Below are positions 1-10,400 of a stretch of DNA of 62,067 nucleotides, piece after piece (the first letter of the stretch is position 1; each line of letters starts with the position of its first letter). The stretch is from Phycisphaerales bacterium (GTDB lineage Bacteria; Planctomycetota; Phycisphaerae; Phycisphaerales; UBA1924), in the NCBI GenBank assembly GCA_020849615.1, contig JADLFW010000045.1, positions 1 to 62,067 of the forward strand. Reading direction: 5' to 3'. The translations under genes were made by a program, and so were the position numbers. Under the pieces are notes generated by a model that was not told where the DNA came from, did no database searches, and was given only the letters and a program-made list of their open reading frames with translations.

Positions 1-1
1 C

Positions 2-943
2 ACCCGTCCCGGCGCCGCGATGGCCCGGTACGACCTGTACGTCGATGGGGTCTTCTGGTCGACGATCTCGGCCGCGGCCCCCCAGCTCAACCTCAACACG
101 ACCCTCCTCGACGACGGCTGGCACGACATCCGCGTCCTGGGTTACGACAACACGCTCATCAAGCCCGACGGGCGCTGGCAGCGCGGGCTGACCGTCAACA
201 ACGCCGGGCTGTCCGCCGGCCTCTCCGTCGCCCCCGCTTCCGGCGACCTGGGAACCCTCTACCAGTTCTCCGCTTCCGGTTCTGGCGGACTGGTCAAGGA
301 GCTTCGCCTCCTCCACAACGGCCGCGTCATCGGCAGCACCCCCTCGGGCTCCGGCACGATCCCCGTGTACGGGCAGACCATCGGCGCGGGCGCCTCCCAG
401 GTCCGCGTCGAGGCCGTTTACGCCGACGGGCGGATCGCCTCCAGCCCGCCGGTGCCGGTCACCATCGCCTTCTCGGGCGGCTCACCGACGGGCGTCGTCC
501 CGACGGCTTTCGGGTACACCCAGCGCCTCACGCCCGCCGCCTCCGCCATCATCGAGCTGCCCGCCAGCTACAACGCCGATCCCGCCACCGCGCAGTACAC
601 CCCCCTCCAGCTCCCGGCGCAGGCGAGCATCATCGGCGGGCCCAACAACGCCTATGTCATGATCACGCCCAACCCCGGCGCCGCCGGCGTTGACACCATG
701 ACCTTCCGCGTCACCACGCCGGGCGGCAACTCCAACGTCGCGACGATCCGCCTGGTCTACTCCGGCCCGCTCTTCCCGTGCGCGGCCGATCTCACCGGCG
801 ACGGCGTGATCGATTTCAGCGACTACCTGGAGTTCCTGAACCTCTACGACGCCGCCGATCCGCGCGTCGACTTCACCGGCGACGGCGTGGTCGATTTCAG
901 CGATTACCTCGAGTTCCTCAATTTTTACGAGGCGGGTTGCTGA
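2..943 (+). CDS. Secreted protein with C-terminal GC-type dockerin repeats (5' end outside window)
   Basis: The frame is open from the left edge with no stop upstream of the first ATG at 20, so this is probably the C-terminal 313 residues of a longer secreted protein. The middle (about residues 65-250) has the Gly/Pro/Ser/Thr-rich look of beta-sandwich (Ig-like/cadherin-like) modules. The last 55 residues hold two calcium-loop motifs, DLTGDGVIDFSDYLEFLNLY and DFTGDGVVDFSDYLEFLNFY, ending in AGC and then the stop. This Cys-bounded pair is the planctomycete GC-type dockerin arrangement. The Asp/Gly pattern suggests calcium binding; the binding partner is unknown. The same module ends two other proteins in the window. 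It is convergent with the VWA gene, 15 bp from stop to stop. Confidence 0.85.
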   Translation, partial: TRPGAAMARYDLYVDGVFWSTISAAAPQLNLNTTLLDDGWHDIRVLGYDNTLIKPDGRWQRGLTVNNAGLSAGLSVAPASGDLGTLYQFSASGSGGLVKELRLLHNGRVIGSTPSGSGTIPVYGQTIGAGASQVRVEAVYADGRIASSPPVPVTIAFSGGSPTGVVPTAFGYTQRLTPAASAIIELPASYNADPATAQYTPLQLPAQASIIGGPNNAYVMITPNPGAAGVDTMTFRVTTPGGNSNVATIRLVYSGPLFPCAADLTGDGVIDFSDYLEFLNLYDAADPRVDFTGDGVVDFSDYLEFLNFYEAGC

Positions 944-958
944 GCGACCGGCGGGCCA

Positions 959-2728
959 TCACGCGATGATCTTGCGGCGCTGGTTCACGTAGTCCCACAG
1001 GACATAGCGGTCCAGGTCCTTCCCCGCCGTGAAGAAGACCCGCCCCCGCGTCGCCTCGGCCATGCGGTGGGCGAACTGCACATCCTCGCTGGTCTGCCAC
1101 CACCCCGGCAGCAGGAACACGTTGATCGTGATCCCCTCCCGGGCCGCCAGCAGGGCCTCGCGCATCGTCGCCTCCTCGGTCCTCGGGTCGGGCGGGTAGA
1201 GCATGTACAGCTGCTCATCCTCGAAGTGCGCAGTGGGAAGCCCATCGGTGATCAGCATCACCTGCCGGTTGGGCGTGTCCTGCACGGTCAGCATCTGCCG
1301 GGCCAGGCGCAGGGCGTGCTGAATGTTGGTGAAGTGCTGCGGGATCTGCAGCTCGTTCATCTCCGGGCGGCTCATGTCCGCCCGGAGGCGCACCACCGGC
1401 TGGCGCAGGCTGACGGGCCTGGGGAGCAGCCCCGGGATCTCCGCCACGCTCCGCCGCCGGGCGAAGGTGTACATCTCGATGAACCCCACGAAGTCGCCCG
1501 GGTACTCGCGCCGGATCAGCCCGTCGAGCGCCAGCGCCATCCGCTTGGCGTTGACATACTGCCCGCCGTGCCGCATCGAGCCCGACATGTCGAGCAGGAC
1601 GCACGTGGCACACCGGGGTGTGTTGCGGGTGCGGTGGATCTCAATATCAGAGGGACGAAGGGACGGAGGCACGAAGGCACGGATGCCCGAAGAGCAGCTC
1701 TCCTGCGTGCCTTTGTGCCTTTGTGCCTCTGTGCCTGCGCGTACCCAGGCATTGACGAAACTTTGCGCCACATCCATTCCCGTGATCGAATCCCCGAACT
1801 CGTACGGCTTGGTCTTGGAGAGCTCGACGGGCCCGTCCCCCTCGATCGGGCCCGTGTGCCGGCCCGTCCGCGACGCCTTCAGGCTGTCGAACACCTCGTT
1901 GAGCAGCTTGCCCTGGAAGAGCCGCAGCGCCGCGGGCGTCAACTGGTATCCGGCCCGGGTCTGCTCCAGGCCCTGCTGGGCCGCCAACGCCTGGATGTAC
2001 TCCTGCACCTGCCGCTGCAGCTCGTTGAGCCCGGCGATCTGCTGCGGATCAGCGAACTCCGACAGCTCCTCGAGGTCAATGATCCCGATCTGGGCGTTCT
2101 TCATCGCCTCCTCGATCTGCTTCAGAAGCCGGTCGATCGCCTCCAGCTCCTCCTTGATCTCGATCGCCTCCGGGACCGACATCGCCGTGCGCCCGCTGAA
2201 GGGGTACTTGGAAGCGAGCTCCTCGACCTGGTACTTGTCCCCCAGCCGTTCCGTCAGGTTGAGCAGGTCCTTGGCGAAGCGCGAGGTCTCATCGCCCACC
2301 TGGTACCACAGACGCTCGAAGTCGCGGACCTGCTCGGATCGCACAGCCTTGTCGAACTTCTCCCGCAGCGCGGGCGGGGGCGAGAGGCCCTTGGCCCGGT
2401 CTCGGTACGCATCTGTCGCCTTCTGGAGCGCGGCCTCCGTCTCGTACGTCGAGAGAATCTTCTCGCGCCGGGCCTTGAGCATCGCGGCGATCGCATCCAG
2501 GCTCGGGCCCAGCCCGGCGATCTGCGAGGGGTCGATCTTGACGGCCCGGGCCAGTTCCTCCGGCGTCAGGTCGCGGAGCGACCCGAACGCCATCATGTGC
2601 TCCATCGCTGCGCCGGCGATGTCGGGCGGGGGGGCGGTGGGGGATGGGAAGTTCTTCGGGTCGTACCGCTGGTAGGAGTGGATGAGGCCCCCGAGGCGGG
2701 AGCGAGTACCGGGATCATTCAAACTCAT
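959..2728 (-). CDS. VWA domain protein (partner of MoxR-like ATPase)
   Basis: 589 residues. The N-terminal two thirds is charged and helical. The C-terminal third is a von Willebrand factor A domain with an intact MIDAS start, LLDMSGSM, with D380, S382 and S384 as the DxSxS metal ligands. The family works with MoxR-type AAA+ ATPases, probably in remodelling or metal insertion of protein complexes; the substrate here is unknown. The ATG lies inside the end of the upstream ATPase gene (14-bp overlap), so the two are translationally coupled. Oddity: residues about 330-360, just before the MIDAS strand, are encoded by a dispersed palindromic repeat (see the repeat at 1650-1742) and read as low-complexity [14 protein letters not shown] sequence unlike the rest of the protein. 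Confidence 0.85.
   Translation of the reverse strand: MSLNDPGTRSRLGGLIHSYQRYDPKNFPSPTAPPPDIAGAAMEHMMAFGSLRDLTPEELARAVKIDPSQIAGLGPSLDAIAAMLKARREKILSTYETEAALQKATDAYRDRAKGLSPPPALREKFDKAVRSEQVRDFERLWYQVGDETSRFAKDLLNLTERLGDKYQVEELASKYPFSGRTAMSVPEAIEIKEELEAIDRLLKQIEEAMKNAQIGIIDLEELSEFADPQQIAGLNELQRQVQEYIQALAAQQGLEQTRAGYQLTPAALRLFQGKLLNEVFDSLKASRTGRHTGPIEGDGPVELSKTKPYEFGDSITGMDVAQSFVNAWVRAGTEAQRHKGTQESCSSGIRAFVPPSLRPSDIEIHRTRNTPRCATCVLLDMSGSMRHGGQYVNAKRMALALDGLIRREYPGDFVGFIEMYTFARRRSVAEIPGLLPRPVSLRQPVVRLRADMSRPEMNELQIPQHFTNIQHALRLARQMLTVQDTPNRQVMLITDGLPTAHFEDEQLYMLYPPDPRTEEATMREALLAAREGITINVFLLPGWWQTSEDVQFAHRMAEATRGRVFFTAGKDLDRYVLWDYVNQRRKIIA
1650..1742. repeat. Dispersed imperfect-palindromic repeat inside a coding sequence
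   Basis: The left half carries GGACGGAGGCACGAAGGCAC-type units. The right half carries the reverse complement form, GTGCCTTTGTGCCTTTGTGC, so the segment is an imperfect inverted repeat of AGGCACRAAGGCAC units. The same unit family occurs in non-coding DNA at 44384-44416. It interrupts the VWA gene in frame, without a stop. I recall such AGGCACAAAGGCAC repeats as scattered in planctomycete genomes; this is memory, not a search. Confidence 0.75.
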
Positions 2729-4139
2729 ACATCACCCGCCCGTGCCTGGTGGCCCGGCTGATCTTGTCCGTCGCGTACAGCCCGGCCAGCACGAACTCGA
2801 CGCAGCTGGCCCGGACCGCCGGGTCCTTGCTCGCGTTGACCTCGAACGCCTTGTCCCACACGGGCGGCACCCGTTTCAGCAGCTTCTCGTAGTGCGCGCT
2901 GGGCAGCATGTCGCCGACCTCGATCTTCACGCCGCCCGAGAAGATCTCGGCGATGTTCTCGAGCCCGTGCTCATCCACATACTCCTCGAAGACCGTCTTG
3001 ATCGCCTCCGCCGCGATCGCCTCCAGCGCCTGCTTCTCGGTCAGCTGGTGCGACCCCATCAGGTCCAGCTCCAGCTTCCCCACCGCGCTGGCGTGGAAGT
3101 GCGCCAGGTCGCTGATCCGCGGCACCGCGGGCCGCTCATCCAGCCGGATCGCCCGCTGACGGGCCGAGGCCACCATCGTCCGGTAGTTGGCGATCGCGAA
3201 GCGCGCCGAAACACCAGACTGCTGGTCCACGTACTTGCTCTTCCGGGCCGCCAGCGACATCTGCTCCACGATCTCCTTCATGAACCGTGGCACGATGACC
3301 GGGTACTCGCCGCCCAGCTCGATACCCGCCTCCTGCTCCATGATCGCGATCCCCGCATCCCGCTCCCGCGGGTAATGCGTCTGGATCGTCGAGCCGATGC
3401 GGTCCTTGAGCTGCGGGATCACCTTCCCTGAACGGTTGTACGTGCTGGGGTTGGCGCTGAACAGCACCAGCACATCGATGTCGAAGCGGATCGGAAACCC
3501 GCGGATCTGCACATCCCGCTCCTCCAGAATGTTGAAGAGGCCGACCTGCACCGAGTCATCAAGATCGGGCAGCTCGTTCATCGCGAACACGCCGCGGTGC
3601 ATCCGCGGGATCAGCCCGAAGTGGAGGGCTTCCTCCGCCGACAGGCTGACCCCCTGCGCCAGCTTCGCGGGGTCGATCTCGCCGATGATGTCGGCGAACT
3701 TGGTCCCGGGCGCCAGCCGCTCCGCGTATCTCCCCTCGCGCGGCCACCACGCGATCGGGCTCGATTCGCCGTAGTGCTCGACGAAGTGCCGCCCTTGTTT
3801 CGTGATCGGCTTGTACGGGTCCTCGTGAACCGGGCAGCCCCCCTGGAAGTCGGCGGGCACATCGAGGTACGGCAGGCGCGGGTCCAGCAGCCTCGTCAGC
3901 AACCGCATCAGCCGCGTCTTGCCCTGGCCCTTCTCGCCCAGGAACAGCATGTCGTGCCCGGCGAGCACCGCGTTGATGATCTCCGGGATCACCGTGTTCT
4001 CGTACCCGATGATGCCCGGGAACAGCTCATCGCCGCGCCGCAGCGCCGCGATGATGTTCTCGCGGAGTTCATCCTTGACCGAACGCGACCGCCAGCCCGA
4101 CTGGCGCAGCTCGCGGAGTGTGGTGGGGAGCGTTGTCAT
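2715..4139 (-). CDS. MoxR/BchI-like AAA+ ATPase
   Basis: 474 residues from the ATG at 4139. The frame stays open upstream to 4364, but that part is unlike the family and would run into the divergent hydrolase gene, so the shorter start is preferred. Walker A is GEKGQGKT at residues 68-75. The Walker B strand is [11 protein letters not shown], with Asn-Glu where many AAA+ proteins have Asp-Glu, a form I associate with the magnesium-chelatase-like subgroup. [20 protein letters not shown] supplies sensor 1 and the arginine-finger region. It probably remodels a protein target together with the VWA protein that follows with a 14-bp overlap. Target unknown. Confidence 0.88.
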   Translation of the reverse strand: MTTLPTTLRELRQSGWRSRSVKDELRENIIAALRRGDELFPGIIGYENTVIPEIINAVLAGHDMLFLGEKGQGKTRLMRLLTRLLDPRLPYLDVPADFQGGCPVHEDPYKPITKQGRHFVEHYGESSPIAWWPREGRYAERLAPGTKFADIIGEIDPAKLAQGVSLSAEEALHFGLIPRMHRGVFAMNELPDLDDSVQVGLFNILEERDVQIRGFPIRFDIDVLVLFSANPSTYNRSGKVIPQLKDRIGSTIQTHYPRERDAGIAIMEQEAGIELGGEYPVIVPRFMKEIVEQMSLAARKSKYVDQQSGVSARFAIANYRTMVASARQRAIRLDERPAVPRISDLAHFHASAVGKLELDLMGSHQLTEKQALEAIAAEAIKTVFEEYVDEHGLENIAEIFSGGVKIEVGDMLPSAHYEKLLKRVPPVWDKAFEVNASKDPAVRASCVEFVLAGLYATDKISRATRHGRVMYEFE

Positions 4140-4245
4140 GGTCCTGCCTCTGGGGGAGGGTATCGCCGCGCCGGGCCCGGCAGATTCGCCCGGGCCTGCT
4201 CCCAGCGTGAAACCCCGGGCGCCGGCGGTCGGTAGGATCGATCGC

Positions 4246-5673
4246 ATGACTCGCTTGGTCTGCGTGCTGGCGGCCTGTATCACCCTCGCCGGGTCCGGGC
4301 CCGCCGCGCGGGCCCAGAACATCTTCGATCTGCGCGGGCGCCCCGCCTCGGGCGGGCTGGCCACCGTGGATTTTCACGCCTCAACGAGCCGGGAAGACAG
4401 TTCCCCGATGCTGGCCCGGCTGGATGGCATCCTCGGTGTGCTGTCTGCCTCCGATGTCAAGAACCTCCGGGCCTGCATCGATGCGCCCTCCGGCAAGATC
4501 GAGGGTGTAGATGAAGGAACGCTCATCTGCATCCTGCAACTTCAGTCCGGTTCAGAGACCCTGAGGGTCGAGGTCCGCCGCACCCTCGAAGGCCTCCTGG
4601 TCGCCCGGCGCGGCTCGCTCGCCGGCGAACCCGCAGACTCCGAGGGCCGCGTCCAGCGCCTCAACGAAGACCGCTTTCTCCAGCTGTCACGCCACTGGTC
4701 GACATACCGCGGCGCGTTCGAACCCGCCGCCGAAGCCGGGCCCGGCGGCGCCCTGGAGCAGCTGACGCCGCCCCTGCACGGCTGGATCACCCTCACGAAG
4801 GAAGAACTCGGCGAGCGATTGCTCCGCGGCCGCCGCACCCGGGTGGAAGGCGTGACGCGGAAACTGGCCGATAATGAGATCTGGGCCCGCGCCCCGAAGG
4901 GCTACGACCCGCGCTCTCCGGCGGGGCTGCTGGTCTGGGTGCACGCCTCCCCCAACGGCCAGCCGCCCGCGCCCATCTTCGAAGCCGCCGATCAGCTGGG
5001 CCTGGTCTGCATCAGCCAGGCCGATGCCGGCAACGACTGCGCGATCGCCGATCGCTACCAGCGCATCTTCGACGCCGTCGCGACCGCGGCGGCCCGGTAC
5101 CACGTCGATCCCCGCCGCATCTACATCACCGGCATCTCAGGCGGCGGCAAAGTAAGTTCCGTGCTCTGGGCCTGCTTTCCCGACCTGTTCAGCGGGTGCG
5201 TGCCGATCGTCGGGCTCGCCTGCTACGAGAACGTCCCGATCGGCAACGGCCAGATCTGGCCCGGGCTGTACGACAAGCCCAGGGCGAATGTCTTCAACCT
5301 GCTCAAGTCGCAGCGGTGCGCCGCGATCACCGGGCCCAAGGACTTCAACTACGACTCCATCATCGCCGCGCACAAAGTCCTCGAGCGCGATGGCCTCCCG
5401 GCCCGGGTCTTTGAGCACGCCGAACTCGCCCACACCATGCCCACGCCGGGCCAGTTCGCCGAGGCCCTCATGTGGGTTGATGAGCCGTACCGCGAAGTCC
5501 GGGCCAAGGAGCGGGCCGAATCCGACCGCCTCCTCGCCGAGTTCAAGGCCCGCGCCGCCGGCGCTTCGCCGCCCGACCCCGCCGAGCGCCGCCGCCTGCT
5601 CATCGAGATCACCCGCGCCGGGCCGTGGACCCCGGCCGCCTGGGAAGCGGCACGCTTGATCGATCGCCCGTGA
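4246..5673 (+). CDS. Secreted alpha/beta hydrolase (esterase/depolymerase-like)
   Basis: 475 residues. The ATG at 4246 begins [18 protein letters not shown], a signal peptide ending near ARAQ. An upstream in-frame extension to 3919 would lie antisense over the MoxR gene and is rejected. After an uncharacterised N-terminal region of about 190 residues comes an alpha/beta hydrolase domain with the nucleophile elbow GISGG (Ser298), and a likely catalytic His in HAELAHTMP before the end. It looks like PHB-depolymerase/feruloyl-esterase-type (Esterase_PHB) enzymes. Substrate not predictable. It is divergent from the MoxR/VWA operon with a 106-bp shared promoter region and convergent with the next gene (6 bp between stops). 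Confidence 0.75.
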   Translation: MTRLVCVLAACITLAGSGPAARAQNIFDLRGRPASGGLATVDFHASTSREDSSPMLARLDGILGVLSASDVKNLRACIDAPSGKIEGVDEGTLICILQLQSGSETLRVEVRRTLEGLLVARRGSLAGEPADSEGRVQRLNEDRFLQLSRHWSTYRGAFEPAAEAGPGGALEQLTPPLHGWITLTKEELGERLLRGRRTRVEGVTRKLADNEIWARAPKGYDPRSPAGLLVWVHASPNGQPPAPIFEAADQLGLVCISQADAGNDCAIADRYQRIFDAVATAAARYHVDPRRIYITGISGGGKVSSVLWACFPDLFSGCVPIVGLACYENVPIGNGQIWPGLYDKPRANVFNLLKSQRCAAITGPKDFNYDSIIAAHKVLERDGLPARVFEHAELAHTMPTPGQFAEALMWVDEPYREVRAKERAESDRLLAEFKARAAGASPPDPAERRRLLIEITRAGPWTPAAWEAARLIDRP

Positions 5674-5679
5674 CGCTGG

Positions 5680-6324
5680 TCACGCCTTCTGGCCCGTCAA
5701 CTGTGCGTGCAGCTCTTCATCGATGCCCAGGTACTCGCGCATGTGCTGGTCGTACATCGCGCTGTGGTCATCCCGCGACAGGTCGAGCCGCAGCTCGTTG
5801 ATGACCTTCGTGCCCTGCGCGATCCAAGCCTGCCAGGTCTCGCGGGAGATGTTTGCGGCGATCCACTCTCCCACGGGCCCGCGGAACGGCGGGCGGTCCA
5901 GCTTAGTGCCGGGCCGGCCCGTCTTGCGGTCGACAAACGCCCCTGTCGGCACGGGAACTTCCGCCTTCGCCCCCGCGACCTGCGGCGGCTCGACGCCGAG
6001 CTGCTGCAGCAGCTCGCCCATCGCCTTCTTGGGCATGAAGTCGCCGCGTTTCGCCGCCGCCTCGTAGCCCGCCTTCAGGACTTCGACCGCCCGGACCTTG
6101 TCGCCCGCCGCGACCAGGGCAGCCCCCGCGAGCTGGTAGGCTTTGGTCATGTCTCCGTTTATCTCGAAGCATCGCGTGAAGGCCCGGGCCGCATCCCCGT
6201 GCCGCCCGGCCTGGCTGTAGGCCTGCCCGAGGCTGAACCAGGCCATGTCGTTGGTCGGGTCGGCCCCCGGCGCGACCATGGTCTCGAACTGCGCAATCCG
6301 GGCGTTGATGGCATCTGTCGTCAT
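5680..6324 (-). CDS. TPR protein with C-terminal YggX-like (Fe(II)-trafficking) domain
   Basis: 214 residues from the ATG at 6324; the longer open frame upstream lies antisense over pyrD and is ignored. Residues about 20-95 form two to three TPR helices (WFSLGQAYSQAGRHGDAARA, then AYQLAGAALVAAGDKVRAVE). Residues about 140-205 align by eye with YggX, the small Fe(II)-trafficking/oxidative Fe-S protection protein: GPVGEWIAANISRETWQAW, then VINELRLDL and an MYDQHMREYL end, matching the LGKRIY-ISKEAW-INE-MVNFL pattern of E. coli YggX. The Cys near the start of classical YggX is not seen in the corresponding stretch VDRKTGRPGTKLDRPPFRG. The fusion may link an iron or redox role to protein binding; function inferred only. 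Confidence 0.75.
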   Translation of the reverse strand: MTTDAINARIAQFETMVAPGADPTNDMAWFSLGQAYSQAGRHGDAARAFTRCFEINGDMTKAYQLAGAALVAAGDKVRAVEVLKAGYEAAAKRGDFMPKKAMGELLQQLGVEPPQVAGAKAEVPVPTGAFVDRKTGRPGTKLDRPPFRGPVGEWIAANISRETWQAWIAQGTKVINELRLDLSRDDHSAMYDQHMREYLGIDEELHAQLTGQKA

Positions 6325-6396
6325 GGCGGATGATAAGTCCGCCGCCGCCGACAGGCCGCCCCGGCCGGGCCGACTCATTCCAGCGCCGTCCGGCGT

Positions 6397-7398
6397 ATGC
6401 TCAGCCGCTCCAGCATGCACCCCGACGACCCGATTCTGGCGACCTCGCTCGCGGGCCTCCCGCTCCGCAGCCCCCTCATCCTTGCCGCCGGCACCGCCGG
6501 CTACCTCGACGAGATGCGCGAGGTCCTTGACCTCTCCCGCATCGGCGCGGTCGTCACCAAGTCCATCACGGCCGAGCCCCGGGACGGCAACCCCACCTGG
6601 CGCATCATCGAATCCCGCTCGGGCGGAGGCATGCTCAACGCGATCGGCCTCGCCAACGTCGGGCTCGAGCGCTTCCTCGAGCACTTCGCGCCCCGCCTGG
6701 CCTCGGCGCCCACGACCATCATCGGCTCGATCGCGGGCTTCAGCATCGACGGCTACGTCCGCGTCGCCGCCGCCATGAACGAAATCGACGCCATCCCGGC
6801 CGTCGAGCTCAACGTCTCCTGCCCCAACGTCCACGGCGGTGTCGAGTTCGGGGTGGACCCCGCAGCGATGAAGGAACTCACCCGCGAAGTCCGCCGCGTC
6901 CTCACCCGCACCCGCCTCTTCATCAAGCTCAGCCCCATCGCCGTCGGCTCGCCCTCGATCGTCGACATCGCCCGGGCCGCGATCGATCCCGGCGGCGAGC
7001 CCGCCGGGCCCAACTCCCGCCCGGGAGCCGATGCCCTCAGCATCGCCAACACCGTCCCCGCCATGGCCATTGACCCCGAGACCCGCCGTCCGCGCCTGGC
7101 GAACGTGACGGGCGGACTCTCGGGCCCGGCGATCCACCCGATCGCCGTGCGCCTGGTCCACGAGGTCTACCGCAAAGCCGCCAAAGACACCTCGACGCCG
7201 CTCATCGGTATCGGCGGCGTCATGCGCTGGGAGGACGCCGCCGAGTTCATCCTCGCCGGCGCCTCCGCGTTCGAGATGGGCACCGCGCTCTTCGCCGATC
7301 CCCGCTCGCCCTCCCGCGTCACGCGCGGGCTGACCGCCTGGGCCCGCCGCCAGGGCGTCCGCTCGATCTCCGAGCTCGTCGGCGCTGTTTCGCTCTGA
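6397..7398 (+). CDS. pyrD: Dihydroorotate dehydrogenase (class 1)
   Basis: 333 residues. A second ATG at 6415 (MHPDDPIL) is an equally plausible start, since neither has a clear ribosome binding site. It oxidises dihydroorotate to orotate in pyrimidine synthesis. Key features: the N-terminal LILAAGTAGY strand, the substrate loop NVSCPNVHGG with N139, S141, catalytic Cys142 and N144, FIKLSP, and the C-terminal FMN phosphate region GIGGVMRWEDA followed by ASAFEMGTALF. The Cys as active-site base marks class 1 (cytosolic) rather than the Ser-type membrane enzyme. No pyrK neighbour is seen. Convergent with smc, 3 bp from stop to stop. Confidence 0.9.
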   Translation: MLSRSSMHPDDPILATSLAGLPLRSPLILAAGTAGYLDEMREVLDLSRIGAVVTKSITAEPRDGNPTWRIIESRSGGGMLNAIGLANVGLERFLEHFAPRLASAPTTIIGSIAGFSIDGYVRVAAAMNEIDAIPAVELNVSCPNVHGGVEFGVDPAAMKELTREVRRVLTRTRLFIKLSPIAVGSPSIVDIARAAIDPGGEPAGPNSRPGADALSIANTVPAMAIDPETRRPRLANVTGGLSGPAIHPIAVRLVHEVYRKAAKDTSTPLIGIGGVMRWEDAAEFILAGASAFEMGTALFADPRSPSRVTRGLTAWARRQGVRSISELVGAVSL

Positions 7399-7401
7399 TC
7401 C

Positions 7402-10400
7402 TCACGCCGAGACCGGCTTGGCCTCTTCCCGCATCTCCGCCAGGGCCCGCCGCAGCGTGCCGGGCGGGGGCTTCGTTTGCGTTCCTTCAACCGGCTCGGG
7501 GATCTGGGGCATCGGGATGGAATCGCGCTCCGGCGCTGCGCCGCCCTGGATGTGCCCATCATCGCCGACCTGCTCGAACCGCACGCTGACGCGCTTCGAC
7601 ACGCCGCGCTCCTGCATCGTGATGCCGAAGAGCCGGTCCGCGTTCTGCATGGTCCGCTTGTTGTGCGTGATGACAATGAAGTGCGAGCGGTCCGTGAACT
7701 GCCGCACCACGCCGCCGAACCGCTGCACGTTGCCCTCATCCAGCGCCGCATCGACCTCGTCCAGCACGCAGAAGCACGAGGGCTTGGACCGGAAGATCGA
7801 CATCAGCAGCGCCACCGCCGTCAGCGTCTTCTCGCCGCCCGAGAGCTGGCTGATCGAGCGCGGCTCCTTGCCGGGCGGCTTGGCGATGACCTCGACGCCG
7901 CTCTCCAGCACGTCGATCTCCCCCGTGTCGACCTTGCTCGTGGTGCCGTCGGGGTTTTCGACTTCCTTGACAAGCGGCATCAGCCGCACCTCGGCCTTCC
8001 CGCCGCCGAAGAGCTTGCGGAACATCCCCTCGTGGCCGCCGAAGTGCTCCTGGATCCGCCCGAACACCTCGCCGAACCGCTCCCGGCTCACGATGTTCAG
8101 CTGCTCGATCAGCTGGCCCAGCTTCTCGCAGGCATCATCGATGTCCGCGACCTGTCTGATCAGGTCCTCGTTCCGTGCCGCCAGCTGCGTCTCTTCCTCG
8201 ATCGACTCCATGTTGACGCTGCCGAGCCGCCGGATCTGGTCGCGCAGCATCTCGATGTCGGCCGCCGCGGCGGTCTGGTCAATCCTCGCGACCGTCCCGT
8301 CCGCCATCACCTCGCGGTAGTCGGCGATCTCCTCGGACAGCCGTACCCGCAGGTCCTCCGCGGCCCGCTGCTCCAGCGTTTCGCGGCGAACCTCCAGCTC
8401 CCGCCGCTGCATCTCCAGCCCGTTCCACTCGCGCTCGATCCCCATGGCCCGCTCGCGGTGCGAGTACACCTGCTCGGCCATGGCCCGCAGCGCCTCCTCG
8501 TGCGAGCGGAGCCGCTCGGCCTTCGTCGTGAGCTCAGCCCCCAGGAACTGCAGGGCGCTGTCGGCCGTCTGGATCTGGCGCCCCGACTCCTCGATCGCCC
8601 GCTCGTGCTCGCTGAGCTTGGATCCGGCCGCCTCGACCAGCCGCGACAGGTCCCGCTGCTGGCGGACCAGGTCATCCCGCGCGATCTCGCGTTGCCCCAG
8701 CTCCCGCCGGGCCGCGCCAACCTGCTCGGTCAATCGACCCACATCGACCCGCGCCGCCGACATCTGCTCGCCCGCCGCCTCGGCCCGCAGCTGCGTCTTG
8801 CGCAGCTCCGCTTCCAGCTCCTGCAGATCCCGGGCCTGCTCATCGTGCAGCCGCCCCAGCCCGTCGGCCCGTTCGCGGATCTTGCCGGATTCAGCCTCCA
8901 GCGCCGCCAGACGCGAAGCCAGCTGATCCCGTTCCTGAACCACGGCCCGGCATTCGCGGGCCACTCGCTCGGTGTCGGCCTTCAGCCGCTCGGCCTGGCT
9001 CTGCGCCAGCGTCAGCCTTCGATTTTCGGCGGTCAGGCCGCTCCGCAGCGCTGCGGCCCGCGCTTCCAGAGCCGCCGCCTCCGTGTCCGCATCCGCGAGC
9101 GTCCGCCGGTCCGCGATCAGGCGCTCATCCAGCGTTCCGACCTCGCTCTCCAGCCGGGCCAGCTCGCCGCGACGCTGCAGCACGCCGCCCGCCTCATCAG
9201 AAGATGCCACAGGCCCGACCGTCACGCGACCGTCCGGCTCCAGCACAGCGCCGTCCGGCGTGACAAACCGCGAGTTTCGCCCCGCGAGCGGGCCGGCGTG
9301 CAGCATCACCGCCGCATCCAGCCCCATCGTCAGGTACGTCCTTCCAATCAGGTGATCCAGCAGCGCCGACACCCGCCCCGCCATCTCCGCGGCCGCTCCC
9401 GCCTCCATCCCGGCCGGAATCCGGGCCCGCACCGTCGCCCGCAGCCTCAGGAGCCGGCCGGCCGAACTCGCCTCGAGTTCCTCACCCTGCGGATCCGACA
9501 GCACGGCCGCCGGGCCCGCCGGCAGCGGGAAGAACGTCACCCGTCCGGCCAGCGACGCCAACTCCTCAGCCCCCGGCAGGTCTGTCGCCGAGCGGATCAC
9601 CAGCGACTGCATCGCAGAGCCCAGCGCCGCCTCCGCCGCCGCGGCGTGTTCCGCATCCGTCTCGATCAGCTCGCCGAGCGGGCCGACCACACCCCCGAAG
9701 CCCTGGCCCGCATCCCGCGCCGACAGCACCCGCCGCACGGCCTCGGCGTACCCCACTCGGGCATCCACCATTTCCTGGAGCGTGGAACGCCGGCTCTGCA
9801 GCCGGGCCAGTTCCTGCTCCACCGCTGAGACCCGCTGGGCCTGCTCGCGCCGGTCCTGGCTGAGCCGCGCGAAACTCGACTCCGTCCGCTTCAGGTCCTC
9901 TTCCAGCCGGCCGCAGTGCACCTGCAGCTCCGCCGCCTCCGAACCGACACGCATCTGCTCATCCAGGAACCGCCGCTCATCGGCCATGAGCGAACTGGCC
10001 CGCGAGCCGAGCTTCTCCGTCTGCTCACGCCACGCCTCGGCCCGCTTCTGGTCGGCCTGCACCGCCGCCTGCAACTGGGCCCGCTCGCGGTCGATCCGCA
10101 TCACATCGGAGCGCCGCCGGGCCGCCTCCGCCTGCTGCTCCGCCAGCGACTCCAGCACCGCGGCCCGCTCCGCGCCCGCCGAGGCCAGCACACGCTCGGC
10201 CTCCGCGAGCTTCTCCGCCAGCTCCGCCACCGACGACGCCTGCCCCGCGATCGCCGAGTCCGCATCGGTCAGCCGGGCCGCAATTTCCGTCAGCCGCTGC
10301 GAGTCGATTTCCACCTGCCGCCGTGCATCCGCCAGGCTCCGCTCGGCCATCTGCCGCCGCTGCGTCGCCTGCTGCCGCGCGTGCTCGGTCCGCAGGCGCT

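Noticed and set aside
7477..9828. Long plus-strand open frame opposite smc
   Set aside because: Arg/Leu/His/Pro-rich shadow; SMC on the other strand is unambiguous.
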